From Solimonas soli DSM 21787 (GTDB lineage: Bacteria > Pseudomonadota > Gammaproteobacteria > Nevskiales > Nevskiaceae), in NCBI RefSeq assembly GCF_000474945.1, contig NZ_AXDW01000004.1:248001-312000 (forward strand): 64,000 nt of DNA, given 5' to 3'. Shown here in pieces: positions 1-8,081 of the stretch (position 1 is its first letter; the number at the start of each line of letters is the position of its first letter). The position numbers were made by a program, and so were the translations under genes. The notes beneath the pieces were generated by a model, which was given only the letters and a program-made list of their open reading frames with translations, searched no databases and was not told the origin of the DNA.

Positions 1-11
1 GCTCCTGCCAG

Positions 12-1175
12 ATGTGCAGCGCCGCCGAGCTGGCGGCGCAGATGCCGCCGCCGAACAGCGAGTTCGTGCTCAGCCTGCTGCTCGCGCCGAATCTGCTCGA
101 CGGCCTCGCCGACGCGGTGCTCGCCGCGCGCGCCGCCGGTCAGCCGACCACGCTGATCATCGCCGTGACGCATGCGCAGCTGACCGCGCTCGGCCAGTGG
201 CTGCACCAGCGCGCCAATGCCGACCGTCTCGCCGGTCTGCGCCTGATCCTGGCGCCGAATGCCGAAAGCGCGATCCGCCAGCTGCCGATGCGTCTCTCGA
301 ACCCCGGCGACAGCAACCTGATCCGCATGCCGCTGTCGACCGAAGTCGAGAACTCGCCGATGCGCAATTTCTACGTGTTCAGCCCCGAGCTGCACGCGCT
401 GGTCAGGCGCATCCGCGCCTACGCCGAGAACGGTATCCACCGCACCTATCTGCTCGGCGGGCCGGGCTCGGGAAAGACCTCGCTGTCGTATCTCTATTAC
501 CTCGTGCGCAATCGTGGCCGCTTCGTGTCGGTGAACCTCGCCGCCGAGAACACCGGCGACAAGGCGGCGGTGAAATCGCTGCTCTGCGGTCACGTCTCCG
601 GCGCGTTTCCCGGCGCGGGCTCGCGCACCGGCGCCTTCTCGCACGCGCGCGACGGTGTCTGCTTCATCGACGAGTCACACGGCATCACCGGCCCGGTCAT
701 GGAAGTGCTGATGGAAGCCTTCGACGCCGGCCAGTACCTGCCGTTCGGCGCCAGCGCCAAGCAGCCGCTCGAATGCGCGATCGTCTTTGCCACCAACCGC
801 AGCTGGGAGACGCTGCAGAACTCGGTCAACATCGACGAGTTCACCCGCATCGGCGCGGCGACGCTGTCGGTGCCCGAGCTGTACAAGCGCGAGGAAGACA
901 TGATCGCCGTGGTCGCCACCACGCTCGCCAGGTTCGCCGAGAAGTGCACGACCTGGGCGCAGCCCAAGGGCCTGTCCGAGGACGCCTGGCAGCGCGTCCG
1001 CACCTGCCGCTGGCACGGCAACATCCGCGCGCTGGTGCGCGTGCTCGAATCCGCCTTCGTCGACTACGGCGTGCGCGGCGGCGACACGTTGATCCAGGGC
1101 GAAGAGATCGAGGCCGGCATCAAGCTCTGGGAACCGGCGACGCATCACAGCCACCAGATTTACGCGGTGGCCTGA
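12..1175 (+). CDS. Sigma-54-interaction-type AAA+ ATPase (probably 5'-truncated by the window edge)
   Basis: A 387-residue AAA+ protein of the bacterial enhancer-binding type. Walker A is GGPGSGKT at residues 149-156, the sigma-54 contact loop reads GAFPGA (197-202) where the family consensus is GAFTGA, and Walker B is CFIDE (217-221). The C-terminal WHGNIRALVRVLES stretch matches the WPGNVREL helix that closes these ATPase domains. No helix-turn-helix follows, so the protein may lack DNA binding or bind through a partner. The reading frame is open to base 3, so the true start may lie to the left and the N-terminal sensor domain cannot be judged. The family hydrolyses ATP to remodel sigma-54 RNA polymerase; that role is inferred here. 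A strong terminator follows. Confidence 0.75.
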   Translation: MCSAAELAAQMPPPNSEFVLSLLLAPNLLDGLADAVLAARAAGQPTTLIIAVTHAQLTALGQWLHQRANADRLAGLRLILAPNAESAIRQLPMRLSNPGDSNLIRMPLSTEVENSPMRNFYVFSPELHALVRRIRAYAENGIHRTYLLGGPGSGKTSLSYLYYLVRNRGRFVSVNLAAENTGDKAAVKSLLCGHVSGAFPGAGSRTGAFSHARDGVCFIDESHGITGPVMEVLMEAFDAGQYLPFGASAKQPLECAIVFATNRSWETLQNSVNIDEFTRIGAATLSVPELYKREEDMIAVVATTLARFAEKCTTWAQPKGLSEDAWQRVRTCRWHGNIRALVRVLESAFVDYGVRGGDTLIQGEEIEAGIKLWEPATHHSHQIYAVA

Positions 1176-1219
1176 GGCGGGCGGGCGGCCGCCGTTACCG
1201 GCCGCAGCGCGAATCACCG

Positions 1220-1249
1220 ATGCCGTCGGCACGCGTCGACGGCATTTTT
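1220..1249 (+). terminator. Rho-independent terminator after the AAA+ gene
   Basis: A 9-bp perfect stem, ATGCCGTCG paired with CGACGGCAT, with an 8-nt loop, runs directly into five T residues. It lies 45 bp after the stop codon of the AAA+ gene and just before the convergent peroxidase gene. Confidence 0.85.
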
Positions 1250-1265
1250 GCTTGCCATCGCACGC

Positions 1266-2504
1266 TCAAGGCGCGCGCGGCACCGGCCGGGCGTCGGCAT
1301 CCGTCAGCGTGCCGAGGAAGGCAGCGACGTCGGCGATCTCGGCGTCATTCCACACCGGCTTGCCGCCACGATGGTTGGTCATCGGCGCATTGCGTCGATC
1401 GACATTGCCTTGATACTCGACTGGCAGATCGTCGAACGGCTGCGGGCCATCGGGATGCGGGTACCACTTCTCCGGATTCGTATCACGCTGCACGTAGAAG
1501 CGCAGCGCGTCGGTCAGCGTGTGAAAGCGCCCGTTGTGGAAGAACGCGCCGCGGATCGCGACGTTGCGCAAGGTCGGCGTCCTGAACATGCCGCAATACG
1601 ATTTCTCGTCGCGCTTGTCGCGGCGCAGCGGGCCGCACAGACCCAGATCGTAGTAATGCGGATCGGCGTTGGCCGGGATCTCCGCGTTGCGCGGCACGCC
1701 CAGCGTCTGGAAATTGTAGTCGGTGAAGACCGGACGGGCACCGTTCGCACCCTTGTCGACCGGATGACAGGACGCGCAATTGCCGCGTTGCTCGTCGACG
1801 AACAGCGCATAGCCACGCGCCTCCTGCTCGCTGAAGCCGGCCTTGCCATCGAGCACGCGATCGAACTTGCTGTCGAACGGCTGGAAACTCGGATCGTCGA
1901 ACTGGAAGCGTTCCAGTGCCTGGCCCAACGCCGCGAGCGCATCATCGGGCCGCGACAGGATGTCGGTGCCGAACGCTTCGCGAAAGCGCGCCGCGTACCG
2001 GCTCCGCGCGAGCCTGGCGGCGACGGCCGCCGCATCGGCATTGGCCATCTCGTCGGCATTGAGCAGCGGAAATGCCGCCTGCGTCGCCGGCCGGTCGAAA
2101 CGGCCGTCCCAGGTGTAACCGCCGGACGGCATGTTGTCGCCGATCTCGACACGTTCCTTGAACGTGCCGGGCTGCGTGTGCGTCCAGATCGGCACGCGCC
2201 GCAGATAGCGCAGAGCCGGTACGGCACGGCCGCCGTAGCGCCCGAGATCGGGGCCGCCGGGCTGCACGGCGAGCGCATTCGGCGGACCGTAGGCGTGTGC
2301 CGGGTCATGGCAGCTCGCGCATGATTGCCGGCCCGATGCCGACAGCGACGGATCAAAGAAGGCCAGCCGGCCGAGTTCGGCCAGCATCGCCGGACTCGGC
2401 GGCGCTGCGGACGAAGCGGCGGCGGCCGGTTCCTGGCGTCCGCAGGCCGCCAGCCAAAGAACGAGCGCCGCACCGGCGGCGCTCGCGACAAAACGCGGGA
2501 TCAC
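1266..2504 (-). CDS. Di-haem cytochrome c peroxidase / MauG-family lipoprotein
   Basis: A 412-residue exported protein. Residues 1-20 form a hydrophobic signal ending in the lipobox LAAC with the lipidated cysteine at 21, followed by an Ala/Ser/Pro-rich linker. Two haem-binding CASCH motifs lie at C62-H66 and C243-H247, the spacing of the bacterial di-haem cytochrome c peroxidase/MauG superfamily. These periplasmic enzymes reduce hydrogen peroxide or oxidise protein side chains with electrons from c-type cytochromes. Which of the two this one does cannot be told from sequence. Its stop lies only 8 bp beyond the end of the next gene's start side, and the phosphoesterase gene just upstream (ending at 2512) is on the same strand, so the two are probably co-transcribed. 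Confidence 0.88.
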   Translation of the reverse strand: MIPRFVASAAGAALVLWLAACGRQEPAAAASSAAPPSPAMLAELGRLAFFDPSLSASGRQSCASCHDPAHAYGPPNALAVQPGGPDLGRYGGRAVPALRYLRRVPIWTHTQPGTFKERVEIGDNMPSGGYTWDGRFDRPATQAAFPLLNADEMANADAAAVAARLARSRYAARFREAFGTDILSRPDDALAALGQALERFQFDDPSFQPFDSKFDRVLDGKAGFSEQEARGYALFVDEQRGNCASCHPVDKGANGARPVFTDYNFQTLGVPRNAEIPANADPHYYDLGLCGPLRRDKRDEKSYCGMFRTPTLRNVAIRGAFFHNGRFHTLTDALRFYVQRDTNPEKWYPHPDGPQPFDDLPVEYQGNVDRRNAPMTNHRGGKPVWNDAEIADVAAFLGTLTDADARPVPRAP

Positions 2505-2511
2505 TGCGCGT

Positions 2512-3966
2512 TTACTTTTTCAGATTGGTAAACACGTCGTCGCCGAACGGCAGCAGCGCTTCGTCATCGGCGTAGCCGAGGTATTCGCCGGTTTCGAAGA
2601 TGTCCTCAAGACTCTTCAGCAGCGAGTAGTGGTTGTAGCCGGTGTAGCTGACCGTGCCAGGCTTGATCGCCTTCGACAGCAGCACCGCACCCGTGCGGTC
2701 GCCGCCGACGCCGACGTAGTGCATGCCGATCTGGATGACCTTGACCGACGGCGGCAGCTTGGAGGTGTCAATGCCGAGCGTGCTGGCGAAGGCCACCGGC
2801 AGCGTGGTCAGCACCTGGTCGTCGGGGCGCTTCACGTTCGGGCCGGCCTGCTGCTTGCAGCACGAGTCGCCCTGCAGATTGATCGTCAGGTTCATCTGCG
2901 AGTAGTCGGAATTGAAGGTCGTGGTCATCGGCGAACTGGACGCGTTCGATTCGTCGAAGTTGATGATGATCAGGCCGTCCTTCTGATAGGCCGGCGAGGC
3001 CATGATCAGCGGAATCCACTTCTGCAGGAACGCATCGATCGAGGCCAGGCCGCCCGGCGCGCCGTTCTTGCAGCCCTTGCCGGCGGCGCCGGTGCCGTCG
3101 CCGTCGTGGCCGTCGTCGCAGAGGTTCGGCGTGACGAACACGAAGTTCGGCGTGGTGTCGATCGACTTCAGGTCGGCTTCGAGTCCCTTGCCGGAAGCGT
3201 CGGGATAGGTGAGCGGCACGACGTGCGCGTCGCAGTAGTCGGTGTCGTCGATGATCGAGTGGAAATAGACGAACGGGTTGTGGCGCGTCGCGTACTGGTC
3301 TTCCTTGACGTCGCTGGACGCCGCCGCCGCCTGCGCGTTCTGCGTCAGATCCTTGGTCTTGCTGATGTCCTTGTGCGCCAGCAGATCGGTGCGGGTCGGG
3401 AAGCTGCAGGTCATCGTGCCGTCGCGATTCAGATCGTTGCCCATGTCGCCCATGTAGCCCTTCCAGCTGTAGCCCTGGGCGTCGAGCTGGTGCGCGAAGG
3501 TCTTGACGCGCGCCGGATAGACGCAGCCGCCGCCGGCGTGGCCATTGGCGTCGGTGCCGGCCTTGAGGACCTTGGCATTGGTTTCGTCGTTGCCGTCGTC
3601 GACGATGTCGGACCACAGGCCGAAGCAGTCGGTCTCGGTATCGACCGTCGACGGCTGGCCACTCATCATCGCGATGTAGTTGTCGAGGCTGACATGGCCG
3701 GTGCCGAAGTACTCCGTCAGCAGGGCGCCCTGCGTCGCCAGCTGCTTGAGGAAAGTATCCTGACCGCTGGCCGGCTTGTCGGTGCCGAACGACTCCTCGA
3801 AGTCTTTGTTCTCCAGCGTGATGACGAAGACATGCTTGATGTCCTGCTGCGTCCGGATCGCGTCGTCGTGGTTGTCGTCGCTGCAGGCGACGAGCGCGCC
3901 AAGACCGGCGCACAGGCCGAGGGCCACGGCGGTCGCGAGGGCCGCGCCTTTGATTTTTCTGGACAT
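2512..3966 (-). CDS. Phosphoesterase-family (acid phosphatase / phospholipase C-like) lipoprotein
   Basis: A 484-residue secreted protein. I chose the ATG giving MSRKIKGAAL because it begins a clean signal peptide with lipobox LVAC (C28); a 33-residue upstream extension is possible but is rich in Arg and Pro and unlike a leader. The N-terminal HVFVITLENKDFEESFG resembles the metal-site motif (V/I-x-x-E-N-x-S/D-F) of the phosphoesterase family that contains phospholipase C and AcpA-type acid phosphatases. Aspartate/histidine-rich blocks later in the chain (DDGHDGDG, NFDES) would supply further metal ligands. The substrate is unknown: phospholipid head groups or phosphomonoesters are both possible. 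It lies directly upstream of the di-haem peroxidase gene with a 7-bp gap. Confidence 0.82.
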   Translation of the reverse strand: MSRKIKGAALATAVALGLCAGLGALVACSDDNHDDAIRTQQDIKHVFVITLENKDFEESFGTDKPASGQDTFLKQLATQGALLTEYFGTGHVSLDNYIAMMSGQPSTVDTETDCFGLWSDIVDDGNDETNAKVLKAGTDANGHAGGGCVYPARVKTFAHQLDAQGYSWKGYMGDMGNDLNRDGTMTCSFPTRTDLLAHKDISKTKDLTQNAQAAAASSDVKEDQYATRHNPFVYFHSIIDDTDYCDAHVVPLTYPDASGKGLEADLKSIDTTPNFVFVTPNLCDDGHDGDGTGAAGKGCKNGAPGGLASIDAFLQKWIPLIMASPAYQKDGLIIINFDESNASSSPMTTTFNSDYSQMNLTINLQGDSCCKQQAGPNVKRPDDQVLTTLPVAFASTLGIDTSKLPPSVKVIQIGMHYVGVGGDRTGAVLLSKAIKPGTVSYTGYNHYSLLKSLEDIFETGEYLGYADDEALLPFGDDVFTNLKK

Positions 3967-4173
3967 ATTGCTTTCGGGCTGGAGAGGGGGATGCCGGCGA
4001 GCAGGGCCGTGCCGCACGCAAACTACGGCCTGACAATGACGTTTCGATGACCCGAGCGTCAGCAATACGCTGGCGCGCGGTCATCGATCGGCGTTTTCCG
4101 CTAGCATTCGCGCCCGGAAATTCTTCTTATCCGCGCAAGCGCCTTCGTATCCGCAAAGTTCCGAGCCCGTCTC

Positions 4174-5706
4174 ATGACCACGATTCGCCAGGAAGACTTC
4201 ATTCAGTCGATCGCCGACGCCTTCCAGTACATCAGCTACTACCATCCGCTCGACTACGTGAAGGCCCTCGGCGAAGCCTGGGAGCGCGAGGAGAATCCGG
4301 CGGCGAAGGACGCGATCGCGCAGATCCTGACCAACTCGCGGATGAGCGCCGAAGGCCATCGTCCGATCTGCCAGGACACCGGCATCGCCACGGTCTTCCT
4401 GAAAGTCGGCATGAACGTGCGCTGGGACGCGACGCTGTCGGTCACCGACATGATCAACGAGGGCGTGCGTCGCGCCTACAACCACCCGGACAACAAGCTG
4501 CGTGCCTCCGTGCTCGCCGATCCGGCCGGCAGGCGCACGAACACCAAGGACAACACGCCGGCGGTGATTCATTACGAGATCGTGCCGGGCGATCACGTCG
4601 AAGTGATCTGCGCCGCCAAGGGCGGCGGCTCGGAAGCGAAATCAAAGATGGCGATGCTCAACCCGAGCGACTCGATCGTCGACTGGGTGCTGAAGACGGT
4701 GCCGACCATGGGCGCTGGCTGGTGCCCGCCGGGCATCCTCGGCATCGGCATCGGCGGCACGCCGGAGAAGGCGATGCTGCTCGCCAAGGAATCGCTGATG
4801 GCGCCGGTCGACATCCACGAACTGAAGGCGCGCGGGCCGAAGAACAAGGCCGAAGAGCTGCGCCTCGAGCTGTACGAGAAGGTCAACAACCTCGGCATCG
4901 GCGCGCAGGGCCTCGGCGGCCTGACGACGGTGGTCGACGTCAAGGTGCTCGACTACCCGACGCACGCCGCCAACCTGCCGGTCGCCATGATCCCGAACTG
5001 CGCGGCGACTCGGCACGTGCACTTCGAGCTCGACGGCTCCGGTCCGGCCGTGCTCGAAACGCCGACGCTCGAGGACTGGCCGAAGGTCACCTGGCAGGCC
5101 GACACGCGCACCGCGACGCGCGTCGATCTCAACAAGCTGACAAAGGAAGAAGTCGCCAGCTGGAAGCCGGGCCAGATCCTGCTGCTGAACGGCAGGATGC
5201 TCACCGGCCGCGATGCCGCGCACAAGCGCATCCAGGACATGCTGGCGAAGGGCGAGAAGCTGCCGGTCGATTTCAGCAACCGCGTCATCTACTACGTCGG
5301 CCCGGTCGATCCGGTGCGCGATGAAGTGGTCGGCCCGGCCGGCCCGACGACGGCGACGCGCATGGACAAGTTCACCGAGATGATGCTCGCGCAGACCGGC
5401 CTGATCGCGATGATCGGCAAGTCCGAGCGCGGCCCGGTCGCCATCGAATCCATCAGAAAGCACAAGAGCGCCTACCTGATGGCGGTCGGCGGCGCCGCGT
5501 ATCTGGTCGCCAAGGCGATCAAGGCGGCCAAGGTGGTCGGCTTCGAGGATCTCGGCATGGAAGCGATCTACGAGTTCGATGTCACCGACATGCCGGTGAC
5601 GGTCGCCGTCGACGCGGGCGGCGAGTCGGTGCACGAGAGCGGACCGAAGCTCTGGCAATCGAGGATCGCCGCAAAGATCGGTAATATCCCGGTCGCCATC
5701 GCCTGA
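4174..5706 (+). CDS. fumA: Fumarate hydratase class I (iron-sulfur, single chain)
   Basis: A 510-residue cytosolic enzyme interconverting fumarate and malate in the TCA cycle. It is full length for the homodimeric class I family, with the alpha-type region in the N-terminal two thirds and the beta-type region in the C-terminal third. The three cluster cysteines appear in PICQDTG (C66), GWCPPG and NCAATRH, which would hold a labile [4Fe-4S] cluster. KGGGSE and GPTTATRMDKF are further family signatures. Class I fumarases are oxygen-sensitive, and no heat-stable class II gene is seen in this window. The ATG at 4174 follows a 207-bp divergent intergenic region shared with the phosphoesterase lipoprotein. 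dsbB starts 26 bp downstream, so the three genes fumA-dsbB-rraA may be read together. Confidence 0.96.
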   Translation: MTTIRQEDFIQSIADAFQYISYYHPLDYVKALGEAWEREENPAAKDAIAQILTNSRMSAEGHRPICQDTGIATVFLKVGMNVRWDATLSVTDMINEGVRRAYNHPDNKLRASVLADPAGRRTNTKDNTPAVIHYEIVPGDHVEVICAAKGGGSEAKSKMAMLNPSDSIVDWVLKTVPTMGAGWCPPGILGIGIGGTPEKAMLLAKESLMAPVDIHELKARGPKNKAEELRLELYEKVNNLGIGAQGLGGLTTVVDVKVLDYPTHAANLPVAMIPNCAATRHVHFELDGSGPAVLETPTLEDWPKVTWQADTRTATRVDLNKLTKEEVASWKPGQILLLNGRMLTGRDAAHKRIQDMLAKGEKLPVDFSNRVIYYVGPVDPVRDEVVGPAGPTTATRMDKFTEMMLAQTGLIAMIGKSERGPVAIESIRKHKSAYLMAVGGAAYLVAKAIKAAKVVGFEDLGMEAIYEFDVTDMPVTVAVDAGGESVHESGPKLWQSRIAAKIGNIPVAIA

Positions 5707-5732
5707 GCCGCGGCCCGAGGAACCCCATCGCC

Positions 5733-6242
5733 ATGCTGTCGAACTACCGCCCGCTCAATCTGCTGGGCTTCCTCGGCTGCGTGGCCGGCGAGCTGTTCGT
5801 GATCGTCTACCTGCAGCAGATGCGCGGCTACGAGCCGTGTCCGATGTGCATCTTCCAGCGCATCGCGCTGGCCGGCGTCGGCCTCGCCTTCCTGCTCGCC
5901 GCGATCCACGGCCCGAAGGGCAGGGGCCGCTGGGTGTACAGCGGTCTGACGGTGCTCGCTGCGGCGATCGGCGCGTTCATCGCCGGCCGCCACGTCTGGC
6001 TGCAGTCGCTGCCGCCCGATCAGGTGCCGGCCTGTGGCCCCACGCTGGACTATCTGCTGAGCTTCATGCCGGTCACCGAGGTCGTGATGACGATCCTCAA
6101 GGGCGACGGCAACTGCGCGAAGATCGACGCGCAATGGCTCGGCCTGACGCTGCCGGCCTGGAGCCTGATCGGCTTCATCGGCTTCGGCCTGTTGGCTTTG
6201 TTGATTCCCGCTGCTGCATCCAAGGAAAGGAGAGACGCATGA
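5733..6242 (+). CDS. dsbB: Disulfide bond formation protein B
   Basis: A 169-residue inner-membrane protein with four predicted hydrophobic helices, the usual length for DsbB. The first periplasmic loop carries the redox pair CPMC and the second carries the separated pair ACGP...GNCAK, both needed to reoxidise DsbA and pass electrons to quinone. The first helix begins right after NYRPLN, as in other family members. Its stop codon overlaps the start of rraA by four bases (ATGA), which indicates translational coupling. dsbA is not in the window. Confidence 0.95.
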   Translation: MLSNYRPLNLLGFLGCVAGELFVIVYLQQMRGYEPCPMCIFQRIALAGVGLAFLLAAIHGPKGRGRWVYSGLTVLAAAIGAFIAGRHVWLQSLPPDQVPACGPTLDYLLSFMPVTEVVMTILKGDGNCAKIDAQWLGLTLPAWSLIGFIGFGLLALLIPAAASKERRDA

Positions 6243-6727
6243 GTTTTGCCACGACCGACCTGTCGGACGCCCATCCCGAAGCCCAGGTCGCGGACCCGCT
6301 GTTCGGCGATTTCGGCGGCAAGTCGGAGTTCTATGGCCAGGTGGTCACGGTCAAGGTTTTCGAGGACAACAGCATGGTGCGCGCGCTGCTCGAGGAGCGC
6401 GGCAACGGCCAGGTGCTGGTCGTCGACGGCGGTGGTTCGGCGCGCTGCGCGCTGGTCGGCGGCAACCTCGGGCAGCTCGGCGTGGACAACGGCTGGGCCG
6501 GCATCGTCGTCAACGGCTTCGTCCGTGATTCGGCCGAGCTCGCCGAGCAGGAAATCGGCATCAAGGCGCTCGGCACGCATCCGCGCAAATCGGAAAAAGG
6601 CTTACATACCGGTCATCGCAACCGCACTGTCACATTCGCCGGCGTTACGTTTAAATCCGGGCAGTGGTTGTACGCCGATGCCGACGGCATCGTAGTTTCC
6701 GACAGCCCCATTCACGACAAGAAGTAA
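6239..6727 (+). CDS. rraA: RraA-family protein (regulator of RNase E activity A)
   Basis: A 162-residue protein, the length of E. coli RraA (161). It contains the family core VLVVDGGGSARCALVGGNL and GWAGIVVNGFVRDS. Members form trimeric rings that bind RNase E and inhibit RNA decay; related proteins are oxaloacetate decarboxylases/HMG aldolases, and sequence alone does not fully exclude this. The residues TxHPRKSEKG in the C-terminal part follow the regulator type. The start was set at the ATG overlapping the dsbB stop; an AAGGAAAGGAG Shine-Dalgarno lies just upstream inside dsbB, supporting it strongly. Confidence 0.92.
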   Translation: MSFATTDLSDAHPEAQVADPLFGDFGGKSEFYGQVVTVKVFEDNSMVRALLEERGNGQVLVVDGGGSARCALVGGNLGQLGVDNGWAGIVVNGFVRDSAELAEQEIGIKALGTHPRKSEKGLHTGHRNRTVTFAGVTFKSGQWLYADADGIVVSDSPIHDKK

Positions 6728-6827
6728 GGCAGGGCAAGGACGCCGGGCCAGTCGCCGCGTCCGCCGGCGGCCAGGCTTTTGCTTGTGCCGGACGGCAACG
6801 CCATTCGGCGAGAAGGAAAAAGCGGTC

Positions 6828-8015
6828 ATGGGGATCAAGGTTGTTGGGCGTATCGGCCAGCTGGTGTGGGTGGCCGCGCTGGTCGGCGCGCTGATGGCGG
6901 GTTGTGGCGGTGGCGGCGGGCATCACGACGATGGCGGCACGACCGGCGGCGAGACCACCGGAACCACCACGGGTGGTACGACGACGGGTGGCACGACCAC
7001 CGGCGGCGAAACCACCGGCGGAACCACGCTGAGCTGTGCCGACGCCTATACGCCGGAAAAGGTCGGCAGCGAACCGGACGGGTGCAAGCCGCAGGCCGGC
7101 ACGGTCTGCCCGGTCGCCGACAGCACCACCCTGATCCAGCACACGCCGATCGCCTGCGATGGCGTCAGTGCCAGCGAGTACACGGTGCAGACCAGTTCGT
7201 TCACCTCGACCTATTACGCGCTGACGACGAGCAACCGCCGGTACGACGCGATCTACGTCGGCCTGCATTACCTGTTCGCCGACAAGTCCGCGTTCATCAA
7301 CATCGTGCGCCTGCAGGAACTGGCCAAGGCGCGCAAGGTGCTGGTGCTGGCGCCGCAGGCGCCCTCGCTGACGCCGCTGGTCAGCAGCTCGCGCTGGCCG
7401 ACCGGCACCCTGCTCGATTCCTCGCAGGTCGAGCCGACCATCGAGTGGCTCACGGCGGTGGTCGAGGACGCCCGCGATCGCTACGGCGTCGACGATTCGG
7501 TGCCCGTCTACGTCGCCGGCCTGTCGAATGGCGCGGTGATGAGCTACCTGTTCGGGTGCAAGAACCCGGACGTGCGGGCGGTGCTCGCGGTATCGAGCGA
7601 CAGCAGCACGACCTCGCTCGACACCAGTTGCTCGGCGAGCCATCCGCTGGGCACGGTCATCGTGCACGGCACGAATGACCTGGTCACACCGTACGACGGC
7701 GTGCCGCTGCTGTTCACGATGTCGATTCCCGGCATCCACGCCTACTTCAATTCGCTCGACGGCTGCAACACGGCGGATGCGTCGGTCAGCGTGCCGCAGT
7801 ACTTCGATTCGCTCGGCGTGACGATCAGCTACACGCCGGCCGACCGCTGCGCGTATCGCAACTTCCTGGTGACCGTCGACGGCGGTGGCCACAACTGGCC
7901 GGGGCTCGACAAGAGCGTCAACCTCGGCACCATCCTGTTCGGCGCGCACACGGCGAACTTCGATGCGACGCTGCAAGGCTACGATCTGCTGAAACTCGCC
8001 GCCGGCGACGACTGA
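6828..8015 (+). CDS. Secreted alpha/beta-hydrolase lipoprotein, PHB-depolymerase/LpqC-like esterase
   Basis: A 395-residue exported esterase. Signal peptide with lipobox LMAGC (C26), then a Gly/Asp/His patch and a Thr-Gly linker (residues 38-65), then the catalytic domain. The triad is visible: S233 in GLSNG, D284 in HGTNDL and H355 in GGGHNWPG. This set is typical of extracellular poly(3-hydroxybutyrate) depolymerase-like and feruloyl-esterase-like enzymes (esterase PHB family, LpqC). The substrate is not determined, and there is no substrate-binding domain beyond the linker. ATG at 6828 was preferred over an in-frame start 45 bases earlier because AGAAGG lies 11 bases upstream and the signal peptide begins there. 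Confidence 0.82.
   Translation: MGIKVVGRIGQLVWVAALVGALMAGCGGGGGHHDDGGTTGGETTGTTTGGTTTGGTTTGGETTGGTTLSCADAYTPEKVGSEPDGCKPQAGTVCPVADSTTLIQHTPIACDGVSASEYTVQTSSFTSTYYALTTSNRRYDAIYVGLHYLFADKSAFINIVRLQELAKARKVLVLAPQAPSLTPLVSSSRWPTGTLLDSSQVEPTIEWLTAVVEDARDRYGVDDSVPVYVAGLSNGAVMSYLFGCKNPDVRAVLAVSSDSSTTSLDTSCSASHPLGTVIVHGTNDLVTPYDGVPLLFTMSIPGIHAYFNSLDGCNTADASVSVPQYFDSLGVTISYTPADRCAYRNFLVTVDGGGHNWPGLDKSVNLGTILFGAHTANFDATLQGYDLLKLAAGDD
6940..7030 (+). repeat. Short tandem repeat coding a Thr-Gly linker
   Basis: About 90 bases of imperfect ggcacgaccacc / ggcggcgaaacc units encode TTGG-type repeats in the linker between the lipid anchor and the esterase domain. Such repeats are prone to slippage and may vary in number between strains. 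Confidence 0.7.
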
Positions 8016-8081
8016 CGCCGCGCCGGGCTTGCCCGGAGCCCGCGAAACCGCCACCCTACGCCGCCTTTTTGGCGGACGGTC

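Noticed and set aside
6940-7030. Regular repeats considered as a CRISPR or riboswitch
   Set aside because: Units are short, without spacers, in frame, and encode a Thr-Gly linker.
8058-8078. CCGCC-TTTTTT-GGCGG before the MATE gene as a terminator
   Set aside because: The T run is in the loop rather than after the stem, so it would not work as a normal terminator.
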